A stretch of DNA of 41,612 bases from Paraburkholderia rhynchosiae (GCF_002879865.1 NZ_PNXY01000042.1:1-41612); one strand, 5' to 3'; counted from the first letter of the stretch, positions 26,314-35,120 are shown. Notes: generated by a model from the sequence alone, not told the origin. Numbers and translations: made by a program.

Positions 26314-26634
26314 ATGAACAGCCGATTCAAGATGACCTCGGTCATCGCCTTGATGATGCTTAGCGTATCCGCTAGCGCAGCGGAGAAACTGTCGGTAAAG
26401 GAATGTCACTCATATCCCTTTGTAGCGGCCAAAGCCGGGATAACACATGGCGACCTCATTCGCGAATTGTCGGAGCTCGAATCGGTTGGATATGAACCGG
26501 CCCGAAATGATCCGCGCTATCCGGAGGAGCTCACACGGGCGGAGAAGCGCCTGCATGCAAAGTTCGTTGCCGATTGCGCGTCGGCATCGCAAGCCTCCGC
26601 GAAGGGGAGCGAGGATGCCCGTGCAAGCTCCTGA
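26314..26634 (+). CDS. DUF4148-type secreted protein
   Basis: A 106-aa protein with a signal peptide (MNSRFKMTSVIALMMLSVSASA, cleavage before AEKLS) and a short mature part containing LTRAELIREL-like sequence (ITHGDLIRELSELESVGYEP). This is typical of DUF4148 proteins, a periplasmic family of Burkholderiaceae with no known function. An AGCAGGAG site lies 7 bp before the ATG. Two Cys residues in the mature part (KECHSYP, ADCAS) could form a disulfide. No link to its neighbours is evident. Confidence 0.7.
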   Translation: MNSRFKMTSVIALMMLSVSASAAEKLSVKECHSYPFVAAKAGITHGDLIRELSELESVGYEPARNDPRYPEELTRAEKRLHAKFVADCASASQASAKGSEDARASS

Positions 26635-26810
26635 TCCGGCTGGCGCGGCGCCTTCTGACAAAGCATCTTTCGAAATCTGGTCTTTCGAATGTGAGTCGCA
26701 AACGCCCGCCCGGCCTGTTGAATTCCCATCAGGTCGGCATATCACAGCCTCGTCGCCCGCCGTCACATGCGCGGCGGCGAGCGAACCCGAGATCTGAAAG
26801 GAGCATTTAA

Positions 26811-27881
26811 TTGATAATCAATGACGGAAGATGTGACGTCGACCAGGCTGAGCCGGACCGCTCGCGACGCAAGTTGCTCGTTGGCGGCGGTGCCGCCGCC
26901 GCAGGCATATTGCTGTCAGGCGTCGCACATGCCCAGAAAACGCACGGGGGCGCTCCAACTATGGACGGGATGCCCGTGCCAGTGCCGCCGGCGGCCAAGA
27001 CCGCGGGGCCAATCGTCGCTGGCCGCGATTCCAGGCTGCAGGGGCGTGTGGCGGTCGTTACCGGGGCGGCCCGCGGAATCGGTCGCGCCATTGCGGTCGA
27101 GTTCGCAGCAAATGGAGCGGACGTCATTGCGCTCGACATCTCAGGACCGGTCAGCACCGCCTCTGATGCAGCGGCCGCCACGCCGCAAGAGCTTGCTGAG
27201 ACAGTCAGCATGATCGAGGCGTATGGGCGCCGCGCCGAAGGTATTCGCGCGGACATCCGCGACACCGCCGCGTTGCGCGCCGCTGCGACTCGCATCGAAC
27301 AGCGTTACGGAAAAATCGATATCGTCGTTGCGAACGCAGCCATTCAGTACTGGAAGCCACTTCTGGATCTTCAGGACACAGAGTGGACGGACGTCATCGA
27401 CAATAACCTGAACGGTACCGCAAATACTATCCGTGCATTTGCACCAATGATGGTGAGACGCAACTATGGGCGCATCATCGTCGTTTCTTCGATGCAGGGA
27501 CGGCATGGAACGAAGGACGCAGCAAGTTATGCGGCGTCCAAGTGGGGCATCTTTGGGCTGATGAAGTCGGCGGCACTCGAACTCGGTCGCTACAACATTA
27601 CAGTCAACGCCGTAGTACCAGGGCTCGTCGCCACCGCTTTGACGCTGTATGAAAAGCGACTGACGGAAAGCGTGGGTGAAACCGGCTACCACAAACCGAA
27701 CGGCCTGCTCACGCCGCAGGAAGCGTGGGACCGCCGCGCGGCAACGATGCCGCTTGGCGTCGGGTGGGTGCAGCCCGAAGACGTCTCGCCTGCGGCGGTA
27801 TTTCTCGCTTCGGATGCCGCGGCAATGGTCACCGGCTCCGAAATCGAAGTTACGGGCGGCGATAGCGCGAAAAATCTATAG
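26811..27881 (+). CDS. Tat-exported SDR-family oxidoreductase
   Basis: A 356-aa protein. Residues 1-41 form a twin-arginine signal (RSRRKLLVGGGAAAAGILLS, then GVAHAQ). After a Pro/Ala-rich linker, a complete SDR domain (about 78-356) follows: TGAARGIGRA, ANAA, VVSSMQG (Ser), YAASKWG (Tyr-x-x-x-Lys) and VTGSEIEVTGG. The start is a TTG at 26811 preceded by AAAGGAG; no ATG in frame precedes the signal. SDRs need NAD(P), so export across the inner membrane is unusual and implies that the cofactor is carried folded, as in glucose-fructose oxidoreductase. Substrate unknown. Confidence 0.8.
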   Translation: MIINDGRCDVDQAEPDRSRRKLLVGGGAAAAGILLSGVAHAQKTHGGAPTMDGMPVPVPPAAKTAGPIVAGRDSRLQGRVAVVTGAARGIGRAIAVEFAANGADVIALDISGPVSTASDAAAATPQELAETVSMIEAYGRRAEGIRADIRDTAALRAAATRIEQRYGKIDIVVANAAIQYWKPLLDLQDTEWTDVIDNNLNGTANTIRAFAPMMVRRNYGRIIVVSSMQGRHGTKDAASYAASKWGIFGLMKSAALELGRYNITVNAVVPGLVATALTLYEKRLTESVGETGYHKPNGLLTPQEAWDRRAATMPLGVGWVQPEDVSPAAVFLASDAAAMVTGSEIEVTGGDSAKNL

Positions 27882-28177
27882 CGGTGCGCCACTAACCCGC
27901 AGCGGCGCTAGTCGCTACAGAGGTGTGCGATGCAGGCAATGCCAATCGGCAACTATTTCAAGGTCCTGCTCCAGATGACGCGGACGCAGGGGATAGGCAA
28001 CGTACCTGCGCGCGCGCCTCTGCATCACCTCTGTGGGTAATGCAGGCGCTTCAGCACCTCGGCCGAATCGCGGGTTCGGCAGGTTCATCGGCTCATTCAC
28101 TGGCGACGTTCTATCAGCCGGATTCCGCCGCCCGCGTCTTACTGCCACACAACCTCCTGCAACGCCGGGCTACGTCG
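27882..28177. other. Region between convergent genes, no gene recognised
   Basis: The Tat-SDR and the fmdB gene converge here. Minor open frames on both strands (for example MQRRARRYVAYPLRPRHLEQ on the minus strand) have no recognisable family. No hairpin with T-run was found. Confidence 0.35.
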
Positions 28178-28471
28178 TTAGCCGCATAGGCTGCAATTGC
28201 CGCCTTTGCAGACATGAAACACACTCGAGCGCCCCGCCTCAGCGCGTGTTCCAGGGCCTGTCACTCCTGCCCCCGTCAATTGCTCGGCCCGACTCTGCGG
28301 CTTCCAGCGTTCGGTGACGCTGAATTGCACGTTGCGTGCCGTAATCATTGCTTCCGCCGCAACGCTTTGCTCACAATAGGGACAGTCGACGGCATCGCCG
28401 CGCACGGATACCGCTAGCAATTTCTCGAAGATTCCCTCGCACGAGGGACAACGCATATCGTAAAGTGGCAT
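28178..28471 (-). CDS. fmdB: FmdB-family zinc-ribbon protein
   Basis: A 97-aa protein starting MPLYDMRCPSC, the standard FmdB opening. The zinc ribbon uses Cys8, Cys11, Cys30 and Cys33 (CPSC...CPYC). The tail is Ser/Gly-rich and ends with a further cysteine cluster (HVCKGGNCSLCG). FmdB was described beside formamidase in Methylophilus methylotrophus as a presumed regulator of the fmd genes. It is the last gene of the minus-strand operon, 73 bp after fmdA. Confidence 0.9.
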   Translation of the reverse strand: MPLYDMRCPSCEGIFEKLLAVSVRGDAVDCPYCEQSVAAEAMITARNVQFSVTERWKPQSRAEQLTGAGVTGPGTRAEAGRSSVFHVCKGGNCSLCG

Positions 28472-28544
28472 GTTGCATACTTCCCATCAGTCCAATGTAT
28501 CGCGGCGGACCGAATGGCTCGCCGCTTGAGTCCAGATCTGCTTG

Positions 28545-29723
28545 TCAGTCCCTGTGACCCCAGAACGCACGCTCGCTGAGCATCCCCGTCGGTGCGATGT
28601 TTTTCTCGAATATTGCGAGCGGTAATGACACCGTGGCCGAGCAGTTCGGAATATCGACGATGCCGCCGATGCGACCTTCAACGGGGGCCGCGGTAAGCAA
28701 CATATATGCTTGCGGTCCGGTAAACCCATGCTGCTTCAGGTAGTCGATGGCCTTCAGGCAGGCTTGCCGATAGGCGACCGTAGCGTCCATGTAATAGTTC
28801 TTTCCGTTCTCGACGCTAATTCCCTCAAAGGTCAGCCACTGGTCGTAACGCGGCCTGATCGGACTAGGCATGAAAACCGGTGCACTGAGGTTGTACTTGG
28901 CCATGCCACCTTTAATGAGGTCAAAGCCGACATGGGTCGCGCCGTCCATTTCGATTGCGCCGCAAAAACTGATTTCGCCGTCGCCTTGAGAGAAGTGCAG
29001 ATCGCCCATCGAAAAGCCCGCGCCCTTGACATATACCGGGAAGAAAATCCGGGTTCCGCTCGAGAGATCCTTGATGTCGGTATTGCCGCCATGCTCGCGC
29101 GGCGGAACCGTGCGGGCCGCCTCTTTCGCCATCCGGTCGAAGGCGGCTCCGCGTACACCGCGCAGCACAGCGGTCGACGGCTCCGGCGGTTTTGCAAGAC
29201 CCAGTTCCGCCAGCGGCGCCTCCCGGCGATTCCACTCGGCCAGCAATTCAGTCGACGGAAGGCAGCCCATCAGGCCCGGGTGTGTTAGCCCGGCGATGCG
29301 CACACCGGGGATATGGCGCGAAGTGGCGTACAGCCCTTTCAGGTCCCATATCGCCTTGGCCGCATCTGGAAAATAGTCGCCGAGAAAGCCGCCGCCATTG
29401 CTCTTCGCGAACACGCCCGAAAAGCCCACTGGCGTGATCGGTTTGATATCGAGAAGATCGACAACCAGCAGGTCGCCAGGCTCCGCTCCTTCAATATGGA
29501 AAGGACCGGTAAGCGGATGTGCGCGGGTCAGGTCTATATCGCGCACATCGTCAGTGCTGTCGTTGTCCTTGATTTGCGCGTCCAGAAAGTCCAGCGACTC
29601 GATGATGATCTCTTCACCGGGCTTAACAGTTGACAGGAAGGGAATATCCGGATGCCAGCGGTTATGGCCAAGTTCTGCTTGCTCGGCAAGCGGCACGCCT
29701 GGCTTGATCGTGAAATGTTGCAT
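28545..29723 (-). CDS. fmdA: Formamidase (FmdA/AmdA family)
   Basis: A 392-aa acetamidase/formamidase-family enzyme that splits formamide (and weakly other short amides) into formate and ammonia in the cytoplasm. The sequence shows the family's N-terminus (GVPLAEQAELGHNRWHPDIP), the TRAHPLTGPFHIEGAEPGDLL segment with its metal-site candidates, VRIAGLTHPGLMGCLPS, EHGGNTDIKDLSSG, and GDLHFSQGDGEISFCGAIEM. The length is near the family's usual size (about 400 aa). It lies downstream of an amide/urea ABC transporter. It is unrelated to AmiE, so the island has two independent amide hydrolases. Confidence 0.93.
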   Translation of the reverse strand: MQHFTIKPGVPLAEQAELGHNRWHPDIPFLSTVKPGEEIIIESLDFLDAQIKDNDSTDDVRDIDLTRAHPLTGPFHIEGAEPGDLLVVDLLDIKPITPVGFSGVFAKSNGGGFLGDYFPDAAKAIWDLKGLYATSRHIPGVRIAGLTHPGLMGCLPSTELLAEWNRREAPLAELGLAKPPEPSTAVLRGVRGAAFDRMAKEAARTVPPREHGGNTDIKDLSSGTRIFFPVYVKGAGFSMGDLHFSQGDGEISFCGAIEMDGATHVGFDLIKGGMAKYNLSAPVFMPSPIRPRYDQWLTFEGISVENGKNYYMDATVAYRQACLKAIDYLKQHGFTGPQAYMLLTAAPVEGRIGGIVDIPNCSATVSLPLAIFEKNIAPTGMLSERAFWGHRD

Positions 29724-29777
29724 GTATTCTCTCCGTGCTATCAGGTTGTGTTTGCAGTTACCGCGTGCAGGCTCCGC

Positions 29778-30032
29778 CTACGCTGCGGGAAAGACACATG
29801 CAGCGCAGCCTGCCTGGTAGCCGCCGTTGGCGGTGTCGTCCTTGATTTGCGTGCATACCCTGGCGATCCATTCGGCTTCTTCCAGCACTGTGCCGTCAGG
29901 CAAGGTGCCGCCGCGTGCATCGAAGCGCAGCAGGCAAACCGCACAGGTCTGAACGCCGGCAGTGCTGCGGCCTTTATGCCTGTCAGTAAAGCCAGCATGG
30001 CCGAAGCGGTTGTAGCACATGTAACCGAGCAT
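29778..30032 (-). CDS. Small cysteine-rich protein of unknown function
   Basis: An 84-aa protein between urtE and fmdA, in the same operon (67 bp after urtE, 54 bp before fmdA). It starts at the ATG at 30032 behind a strong GGAAAGGAG site. Six Cys and two His are present: MCYNRFGH, CAVCLLRFD, VCTQIKDD, GCAACVFP. The two CxxC pairs and the N-terminal CYNRFGH suggest a metal-binding mini-protein. There is no signal peptide. I do not recognise the family; its fixed place beside formamidase suggests a metal or chaperone role for FmdA, or regulation together with FmdB. Confidence 0.7.
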   Translation of the reverse strand: MLGYMCYNRFGHAGFTDRHKGRSTAGVQTCAVCLLRFDARGGTLPDGTVLEEAEWIARVCTQIKDDTANGGYQAGCAACVFPAA

Positions 30033-30099
30033 CGTTTGCACTCCTTTCCAGTAAGCTGCGCGCAATAAATGCCCGCGTTGTCCTTAACCATTTCGGATG

Positions 30100-30789
30100 T
30101 CAAACAGAGAGATAGCCGCTGATCTTCGCGATATCGACTTCCTCGCGCCGATCTTCGTGAACGAAGCGGCCCTTCTCGATCACCAGCAAACGGTCCGCGA
30201 CTTCCATCGTGAAACTCAGCACCTGCTCGGAAACGATGATGGTAAGTTGCTTCAGGTCCCGAATCTCTTTCAGCGAGCGGGCAATGTCCTTGATGATGGA
30301 GGGCTGAATTCCTTCCGTCGGCTCATCGAGCAGCAGTACTTTGGGATTGGTGACCAGGGCGCGCGCGATGGCAAGTTGCTGCTGCTGACCGCCCGACAAA
30401 TTCCCGCCGCGGCGATCGCGCATATCGTATAAAACAGGGAAGAGATCGAATATTTCCGCAGGCACCCGCCCCTGTGCCGCTTTCGGCAAGCCCGTCTTGA
30501 TGTTTTCAAGGACCGTGAGCGTCGAAAAAATCATCCGGCCTTGTGGCACATACGCAATCCCTCGCGCGACCCGCTCGAATGGTTGCAGTTTTGCGACGTC
30601 GACACCGGCCACTTCCACCTTGCCCGCACGGCACGCCAGGATGCCCATCAACGATTTGAAAAAAGTCGTTTTACCCATGCCATTGCGCCCCATGACGGCG
30701 ACGATTTCGCCGGTGGCAGCGCTTAAATCGAGTTGATGGATCACTTCACTCTGACCGTAGCCCGAGACCAGTCCTGTAACGTTGAACAT
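30100..30789 (-). CDS. urtE: Urea/short-chain amide ABC transporter, ATPase UrtE
   Basis: A 229-aa ABC ATPase of the LivF/UrtE type. Walker A is GRNGMGKTT, the signature is LSGGQQQQLAIARAL, Walker B is KVLLLDEPTEG, with the H-loop replaced by a Ser (IIVSEQVL), as is usual in UrtE/LivF. The GIQPSIIKDI segment after Walker B is diagnostic of this branch. It is the fifth transporter gene, 52 bp after urtD, and pairs with UrtD as the two ATP-binding subunits at the inner membrane. Confidence 0.9.
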   Translation of the reverse strand: MFNVTGLVSGYGQSEVIHQLDLSAATGEIVAVMGRNGMGKTTFFKSLMGILACRAGKVEVAGVDVAKLQPFERVARGIAYVPQGRMIFSTLTVLENIKTGLPKAAQGRVPAEIFDLFPVLYDMRDRRGGNLSGGQQQQLAIARALVTNPKVLLLDEPTEGIQPSIIKDIARSLKEIRDLKQLTIIVSEQVLSFTMEVADRLLVIEKGRFVHEDRREEVDIAKISGYLSV

Positions 30790-30841
30790 AAACTGTTCCT
30801 TTTGAATTCAAAGTTAGGTTCCGGCGCTGCACGACCGCGCT

Positions 30842-31585
30842 TCAATGCCCGAGGTAGACTTCAATCACTTTCGGGTTGGACTGCACCATGTCCATGCTTC
30901 CTTCGGCCAGTACCTTGCCCTGATGCAGCACAGTGACGCGGTGTGCGATGTTCTTAACGAACTCCATGTCATGCTCGATTACTACGACCGACCGATTTTT
31001 AGCAACCCGCGACAGCAATTCGGCGGTCTTTTCGCGCTCCGACACGCTCATGCCCGCAACCGGTTCGTCGAGCAGCATCAGTTCAGGATCCTGCATCAAC
31101 AACATGCCGATCTCGAGCCACTGTTTCTGCCCGTGACTCAGTAGCTCAGCCGTTTGTTGCAGCATGTCACTCAGGAACACTTCCTCGGCAATCTGGCGCA
31201 CTCGCTCATCCACGTCAACGGTACGGCGGAAAGCAATGGCGCCGAACACACTGCGCCCGCGGGGAAACGACACTTCGAGGTTTTCGTACGCAGTGAGGTT
31301 TTCATATATGGAAGGCGTCTGGAACTTGCGACCTATCCCGGCGCGCACGATCATGTGCTCGCTCATCCTCGTCAATTCCAGTCCTTTGAACTTGATGCTG
31401 CCGCTGGTAGCTCGCGTCTTCCCGCTTATCAGGTCGAGCACGGTGGTTTTGCCAGCTCCGTTCGGTCCGATTACGACACGCACTTCGTTGCGGTCCACAT
31501 AAAGGTTCAGGCCGTCCACAGCCTTGAAACCGTCGAACGAAACCGTCAGATCCTCGATCGATAGTACGAAATCTCTTTTAGCCAT
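30842..31585 (-). CDS. urtD: Urea/short-chain amide ABC transporter, ATPase UrtD
   Basis: A 247-aa ABC ATPase of the LivG/UrtD type. Walker A is GPNGAGKTT; the LivG-typical GRKFQTPSIYENLTAYENLEV follows. The signature is LSHGQKQWLEIGMLL with SHGQK, diagnostic of UrtD, and Walker B is LMLLDEPVAGMS. The H-loop His is intact (VIEHDMEFV). The ATG at 31585 is 31 bp after the urtC stop. Confidence 0.9.
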   Translation of the reverse strand: MAKRDFVLSIEDLTVSFDGFKAVDGLNLYVDRNEVRVVIGPNGAGKTTVLDLISGKTRATSGSIKFKGLELTRMSEHMIVRAGIGRKFQTPSIYENLTAYENLEVSFPRGRSVFGAIAFRRTVDVDERVRQIAEEVFLSDMLQQTAELLSHGQKQWLEIGMLLMQDPELMLLDEPVAGMSVSEREKTAELLSRVAKNRSVVVIEHDMEFVKNIAHRVTVLHQGKVLAEGSMDMVQSNPKVIEVYLGH

Positions 31586-31616
31586 GGTGTTCTCTGTTTT
31601 TGCGGAGAGACCTGCG

Positions 31617-32762
31617 TCAGGCCTCGGGATCGGACGCCGACAGCGTCACTAGCGCGCGACGTCGCAGATAGGCAGTCACCGGTAAGCGTGCAAGCAGCTT
31701 CTTGCCGTGACTTTCGTAAAGACCGGCGAGGCCATTCGGGAAGAACATCACCACACCGATGAAGAGTGCCCCCATCAGGAATAGCCAGAGCTGCGGGAGC
31801 GATTCCGAAAAATATGACTCGCCGAAATTGACCAACAAGGCGCCGTAGACGGCACCGAACAGGGACGTGCGGCCGCCTACTGCACAGAAGATCACCATTT
31901 CGATCGACGGAACGATACCCACGAACGACGGCGACATAAAGCCGACCTGCAGCGCAAACATCGCTCCACCGATGGCGGAGAACACGGCTGCGACCGAGAA
32001 CACGAAAATCTTCAGGGCCGCAACGTCATAGCCTGAGAAACGTACGCGCTCCTCCTTGTCGCGCATCGCTACCAGCAGCTTGCCGAGCTTGCTCGATAGA
32101 AGAAATTTGCCAAACGCGATGCACAAAAACAGTAGGCCGGCATTCACAAAGTAGAGGACGTAGTGCGCCGAAGTGGTGCGTATGTCCCAACCGAGAACCG
32201 TGCGCAAATCGGTAATGCCGTTCACACCACCGGTCAGCCCCTGCTGCCCGATAATGAGGATGGACAGAATGGCTGCAATCGCCTGAGTCACGATCGCAAA
32301 ATAGACATCGCCGACGCGCCGTTTGAACATGGCGAGTCCGATGACAAAGGCAAGCAACGCCGGTATCACCAGCACTGCCACAATAGCGAACCAGAGGTGC
32401 CTGAATGGCTCCCACATGAGCGGCAGATGCGTAATCTGATTCCAGTCCATAAAGTCTGGAATCCCCGGCGTGGACTGGATCTTTGTACTGACCGGATCCG
32501 ATGCTTCCAGCTTCAGGAACATCGCCATGCAATAGCCGCCCAGACCGAAGAACACGCCCTGCCCCAGGCTGAGGATCCCTCCGTAGCCCCAGCACAGCGT
32601 CAGTCCTATCGCCACAAACGCGTAAGTAAGATATTTGCCCACCAGGTTCAGCCTGAAAATGTCCAGCGTCACCGGCAGCAGCACCAGTATCAGAAGACCC
32701 AGCCAGATGAATCCCATCGCACCGGAGCGTCCACCCAGCCACTTGAGATATCGAGAATTCAT
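31617..32762 (-). CDS. urtC: Urea/short-chain amide ABC transporter, permease UrtC
   Basis: A 381-aa inner-membrane permease of the LivM/UrtC type, with about 10 hydrophobic segments. Recognisable parts are YLTYAFVAIGLTLCWGYGGILSLGQGVFFGLGGYCMAMFL (start of the permease core), GQQGLTGGVNGI, and the cytoplasmic coupling loop MRDKEERVRFSGYDVAALKI. The frame is open upstream through urtB in another phase; the ATG at 32762 follows CAGGAGAAAG and lies 23 bp after the urtB stop. Confidence 0.9.
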   Translation of the reverse strand: MNSRYLKWLGGRSGAMGFIWLGLLILVLLPVTLDIFRLNLVGKYLTYAFVAIGLTLCWGYGGILSLGQGVFFGLGGYCMAMFLKLEASDPVSTKIQSTPGIPDFMDWNQITHLPLMWEPFRHLWFAIVAVLVIPALLAFVIGLAMFKRRVGDVYFAIVTQAIAAILSILIIGQQGLTGGVNGITDLRTVLGWDIRTTSAHYVLYFVNAGLLFLCIAFGKFLLSSKLGKLLVAMRDKEERVRFSGYDVAALKIFVFSVAAVFSAIGGAMFALQVGFMSPSFVGIVPSIEMVIFCAVGGRTSLFGAVYGALLVNFGESYFSESLPQLWLFLMGALFIGVVMFFPNGLAGLYESHGKKLLARLPVTAYLRRRALVTLSASDPEA

Positions 32763-32785
32763 TGCTTTCTCCTGCGATTGAACAG

Positions 32786-33703
32786 CTAGCGCCGTACTTT
32801 GGTTGCGAACAGGCCTTGCGGACGTAGCATCAGAATGACGATCACGGCTGACAAGGTCAGCACTTTCGCCATCGAGCCAGACAGAAAAAACTCTGTCGTC
32901 GACTGGGTCTGGGCGATCGAGAACGCGGAGGCAATCGTGCCGAACAGGCTTTGTGCGCCGCCGAACACGACGGTCAGAAAGGTATCCACGATATAAAGCG
33001 AACCGCTCGTCGGCCCGGTCGAGCCGATGGTAGTAAAGGCCGCGCCTGCTATACCGGCAATCCCGCATCCAAGCGCAAAGGTCAGGCGGTCGACCTTGCT
33101 GGTGCTGATTCCGACGGCGCCGGCCATAATCCGGTTCTGGGTGGTAGCCCGCACCTTCACGCCCCACTGCGATTTGTACAGAAACAGCAGCAGAACCGCC
33201 GTCAGCACCATGGCAAGAACCATCACCATCAGGCCGTTGATCGGGATGTCGAGACCCTGATAAGGCGATAGTGAACCCATCAGCCATTGCGGAAGATCCG
33301 GACTGACTTCCTGTGAGCCGAACAACGAGCGAAAGGTTTGCTGCATGGCAAGAGACAGGCCCCAGGTCGCCAGCAGGGTGTCGAGTGGGCGCCGGTATAG
33401 ATGGCGGATCAGCAGCCATTCCACCAGGTAGCCGAAGGCAAAGGCAACCGCGAACGCGACCACAATGGCCACGAAGAAGTAGACAGGTTGCAGTGTCGGC
33501 GCATACTTGTGGGTCAAGGCGGATAACACATAAGTGGTGTAGGCGCCGATCGTCAAAAATTCGCCGTGCGCCATATTGATCACGCCCATCTGCCCGAAGA
33601 TGATGGCCAGACCGAGCGCCATCAGCAGCAACACGCTGAATACCGAGAGGCCGTTGAAGCCCTGCATAGCGACGATCGCGCCAAACTGCGAGAACCAAGC
33701 CAT
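32786..33703 (-). CDS. urtB: Urea/short-chain amide ABC transporter, permease UrtB
   Basis: A 305-aa permease of the LivH/UrtB type, with about 8 hydrophobic segments. Family segments are LMALGLAIIFGQMGVINMAHGEFLTIGAY, RRPLDTLLATWGLSLAMQQ, GVKVRATTQNRIMAGAVGIST and TVVFGGAQSLFGTIASA. Many UrtB proteins are over 500 aa because of an N-terminal extension; this short form is closer to FmdE-like amide permeases. The ATG at 33703 follows AGGGG; a TTG two codons earlier is less likely. It lies 121 bp after urtA. Confidence 0.9.
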   Translation of the reverse strand: MAWFSQFGAIVAMQGFNGLSVFSVLLLMALGLAIIFGQMGVINMAHGEFLTIGAYTTYVLSALTHKYAPTLQPVYFFVAIVVAFAVAFAFGYLVEWLLIRHLYRRPLDTLLATWGLSLAMQQTFRSLFGSQEVSPDLPQWLMGSLSPYQGLDIPINGLMVMVLAMVLTAVLLLFLYKSQWGVKVRATTQNRIMAGAVGISTSKVDRLTFALGCGIAGIAGAAFTTIGSTGPTSGSLYIVDTFLTVVFGGAQSLFGTIASAFSIAQTQSTTEFFLSGSMAKVLTLSAVIVILMLRPQGLFATKVRR

Positions 33704-33824
33704 GGTCAATCCCCTGCGCGGCCTGCGTTCGAGCAGGCTGTGTTAAAAATCGAAAAATGCAACAGCGACTTGCGATTCCCGCCGGCAGCAGCCATTGCGA
33801 CCGCCGGTGATCACTCTCAGCTTT

Positions 33825-35120
33825 TTATTGATAGCCCTTCGGAAACGGATTCGGTTCAATCAAGTCCGACTTGTAGACAACCTTGAATTGACCATCGCGC
33901 TGGCCCTGGCCAATCAACGTGTTGCTCCACAAATGGTGATTCGGGTGGACTTTGACGTCGCCTTCCGGCGCGTCCTTGAACTCCAGACCCGGCGAGGCCG
34001 CCACTACCTTGTTGACGTCGAAACTGCCCGCTTTCTCGCAGGCCATCTTCCACAGCCACGGGCCCAGGTATGCGGCCTGGGTCACGTCACCGATCACCGC
34101 GTCCTTGCCATATTCCGCTTTGAATGCCGCAACGAACTTGTTGTTGGCAGGGTTGTCCAGGCTCTGGAAATATTTCATGCACGAATAGAAGCCCTGGAAG
34201 TTTTCGCCACCGATACCCAGCAACTCGTCTTCGGTCACCGAGATGGTCAGCAACAGCTGCTTGTCGCCTGTCACGCCGGCAGCCTTCAGTTGTTTGTAGA
34301 ACGCGACATTGCTGCCGCCCACCACGTCCGCGAAAATCACGTCCGGCTTCTTGAACTTCATCTTGTTGATGAGCGAACCGAACTCGGTGTTGCCGAGCGG
34401 GTAGTACTCTTCGCCGACCACCTCGCCGTGCAGCACGTTTTCAATGTGCTTGCGGGCGATCTTGTTGGAGGTGCGCGGCCAGATATAGTCCGAGCCGACG
34501 AGATAGAAAGTCTTGGCTTTTTTCTCTTTGGCGAACCAGCTCAGACTGGCCAGCACTTGCTGAGTCGCTTCCTGACCGGTATAGAACACGTTCTTCGACT
34601 GTTCCAGGCCTTCATAGAACGTCGGGTAGTACAGCAGGCCATTGTCTTTTTCAAAGACCGGCAGCACGGCTTTACGTGACGCAGACGTCCAGCAGCCGAA
34701 TACCGTGGCAACCTTATCGCTTTCGAGCAGCTTGGTCGCCTTTTCCGCAAAGGTAGGCCAGTCACTTGCGCCGTCTTCCTGGATTACCTTGATCTGGCGG
34801 CCGAGGACTCCGCCCATCGCGTTGATCTGTTCGATCGCGAGGCGTTCGGCGCGGATCGATCCGGTCTCGCTGATTGCCATCGTGCCGGTTGACGAGTGCA
34901 GCTGACCGACCGTCACCGTGGTATCCGTGATCGCCCTGCCCGTCGTGTTGACTTGCGAAGTCGGCGGAGCAGCAGCGAACGATGGCTTGATCATCATCGC
35001 GAGCGGCAGCGAAGCAAGTGTCAGTGCGACTTTCCGCCGGCCAGGAGAGGCAAGTTGGGCGGCGCGGGCGGATGCTTCGCAAGCATCGTCGCCGCCGTTG
35101 TCGTCGAAGCGTTGTGTCAT
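33825..35120 (-). CDS. urtA: Urea/short-chain amide ABC transporter, binding protein UrtA (FmdD-like)
   Basis: A 431-aa exported binding protein. The signal sequence near residues 28-50 (RRKVALTLASLPLAMMIKPSFA) has a twin-arginine look, behind an unusually long N-region. The mature part has VGQLHSSTGTMAISETGSI, EQINAMGGVLGRQIKVIQEDGASDWPTFAEKA, GCWTSASRKAVLPVFEKDNGLLYYPTFYEGLEQS and a YLVGSDYIWPRTSNKI segment, all typical of UrtA/FmdD. The ATG at 35120 follows AAGGACC. It opens the operon urtABCDE-cysteine-rich protein-fmdA-fmdB. With formamidase downstream, amides are at least as likely as urea as ligand; no urease genes are in view. Confidence 0.92.
   Translation of the reverse strand: MTQRFDDNGGDDACEASARAAQLASPGRRKVALTLASLPLAMMIKPSFAAAPPTSQVNTTGRAITDTTVTVGQLHSSTGTMAISETGSIRAERLAIEQINAMGGVLGRQIKVIQEDGASDWPTFAEKATKLLESDKVATVFGCWTSASRKAVLPVFEKDNGLLYYPTFYEGLEQSKNVFYTGQEATQQVLASLSWFAKEKKAKTFYLVGSDYIWPRTSNKIARKHIENVLHGEVVGEEYYPLGNTEFGSLINKMKFKKPDVIFADVVGGSNVAFYKQLKAAGVTGDKQLLLTISVTEDELLGIGGENFQGFYSCMKYFQSLDNPANNKFVAAFKAEYGKDAVIGDVTQAAYLGPWLWKMACEKAGSFDVNKVVAASPGLEFKDAPEGDVKVHPNHHLWSNTLIGQGQRDGQFKVVYKSDLIEPNPFPKGYQ

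Noticed and set aside
26447..26797. A 116-codon plus-strand frame
   Set aside because: It overlaps the DUF4148 gene in another phase and has no family features.
31617..33698. A 693-codon minus-strand open frame across urtB and urtC
   Set aside because: Only the part from 32762 on matches UrtC. The upstream portion is an out-of-frame reading of urtB, which has its own start, ribosome-binding site and clear family motifs.
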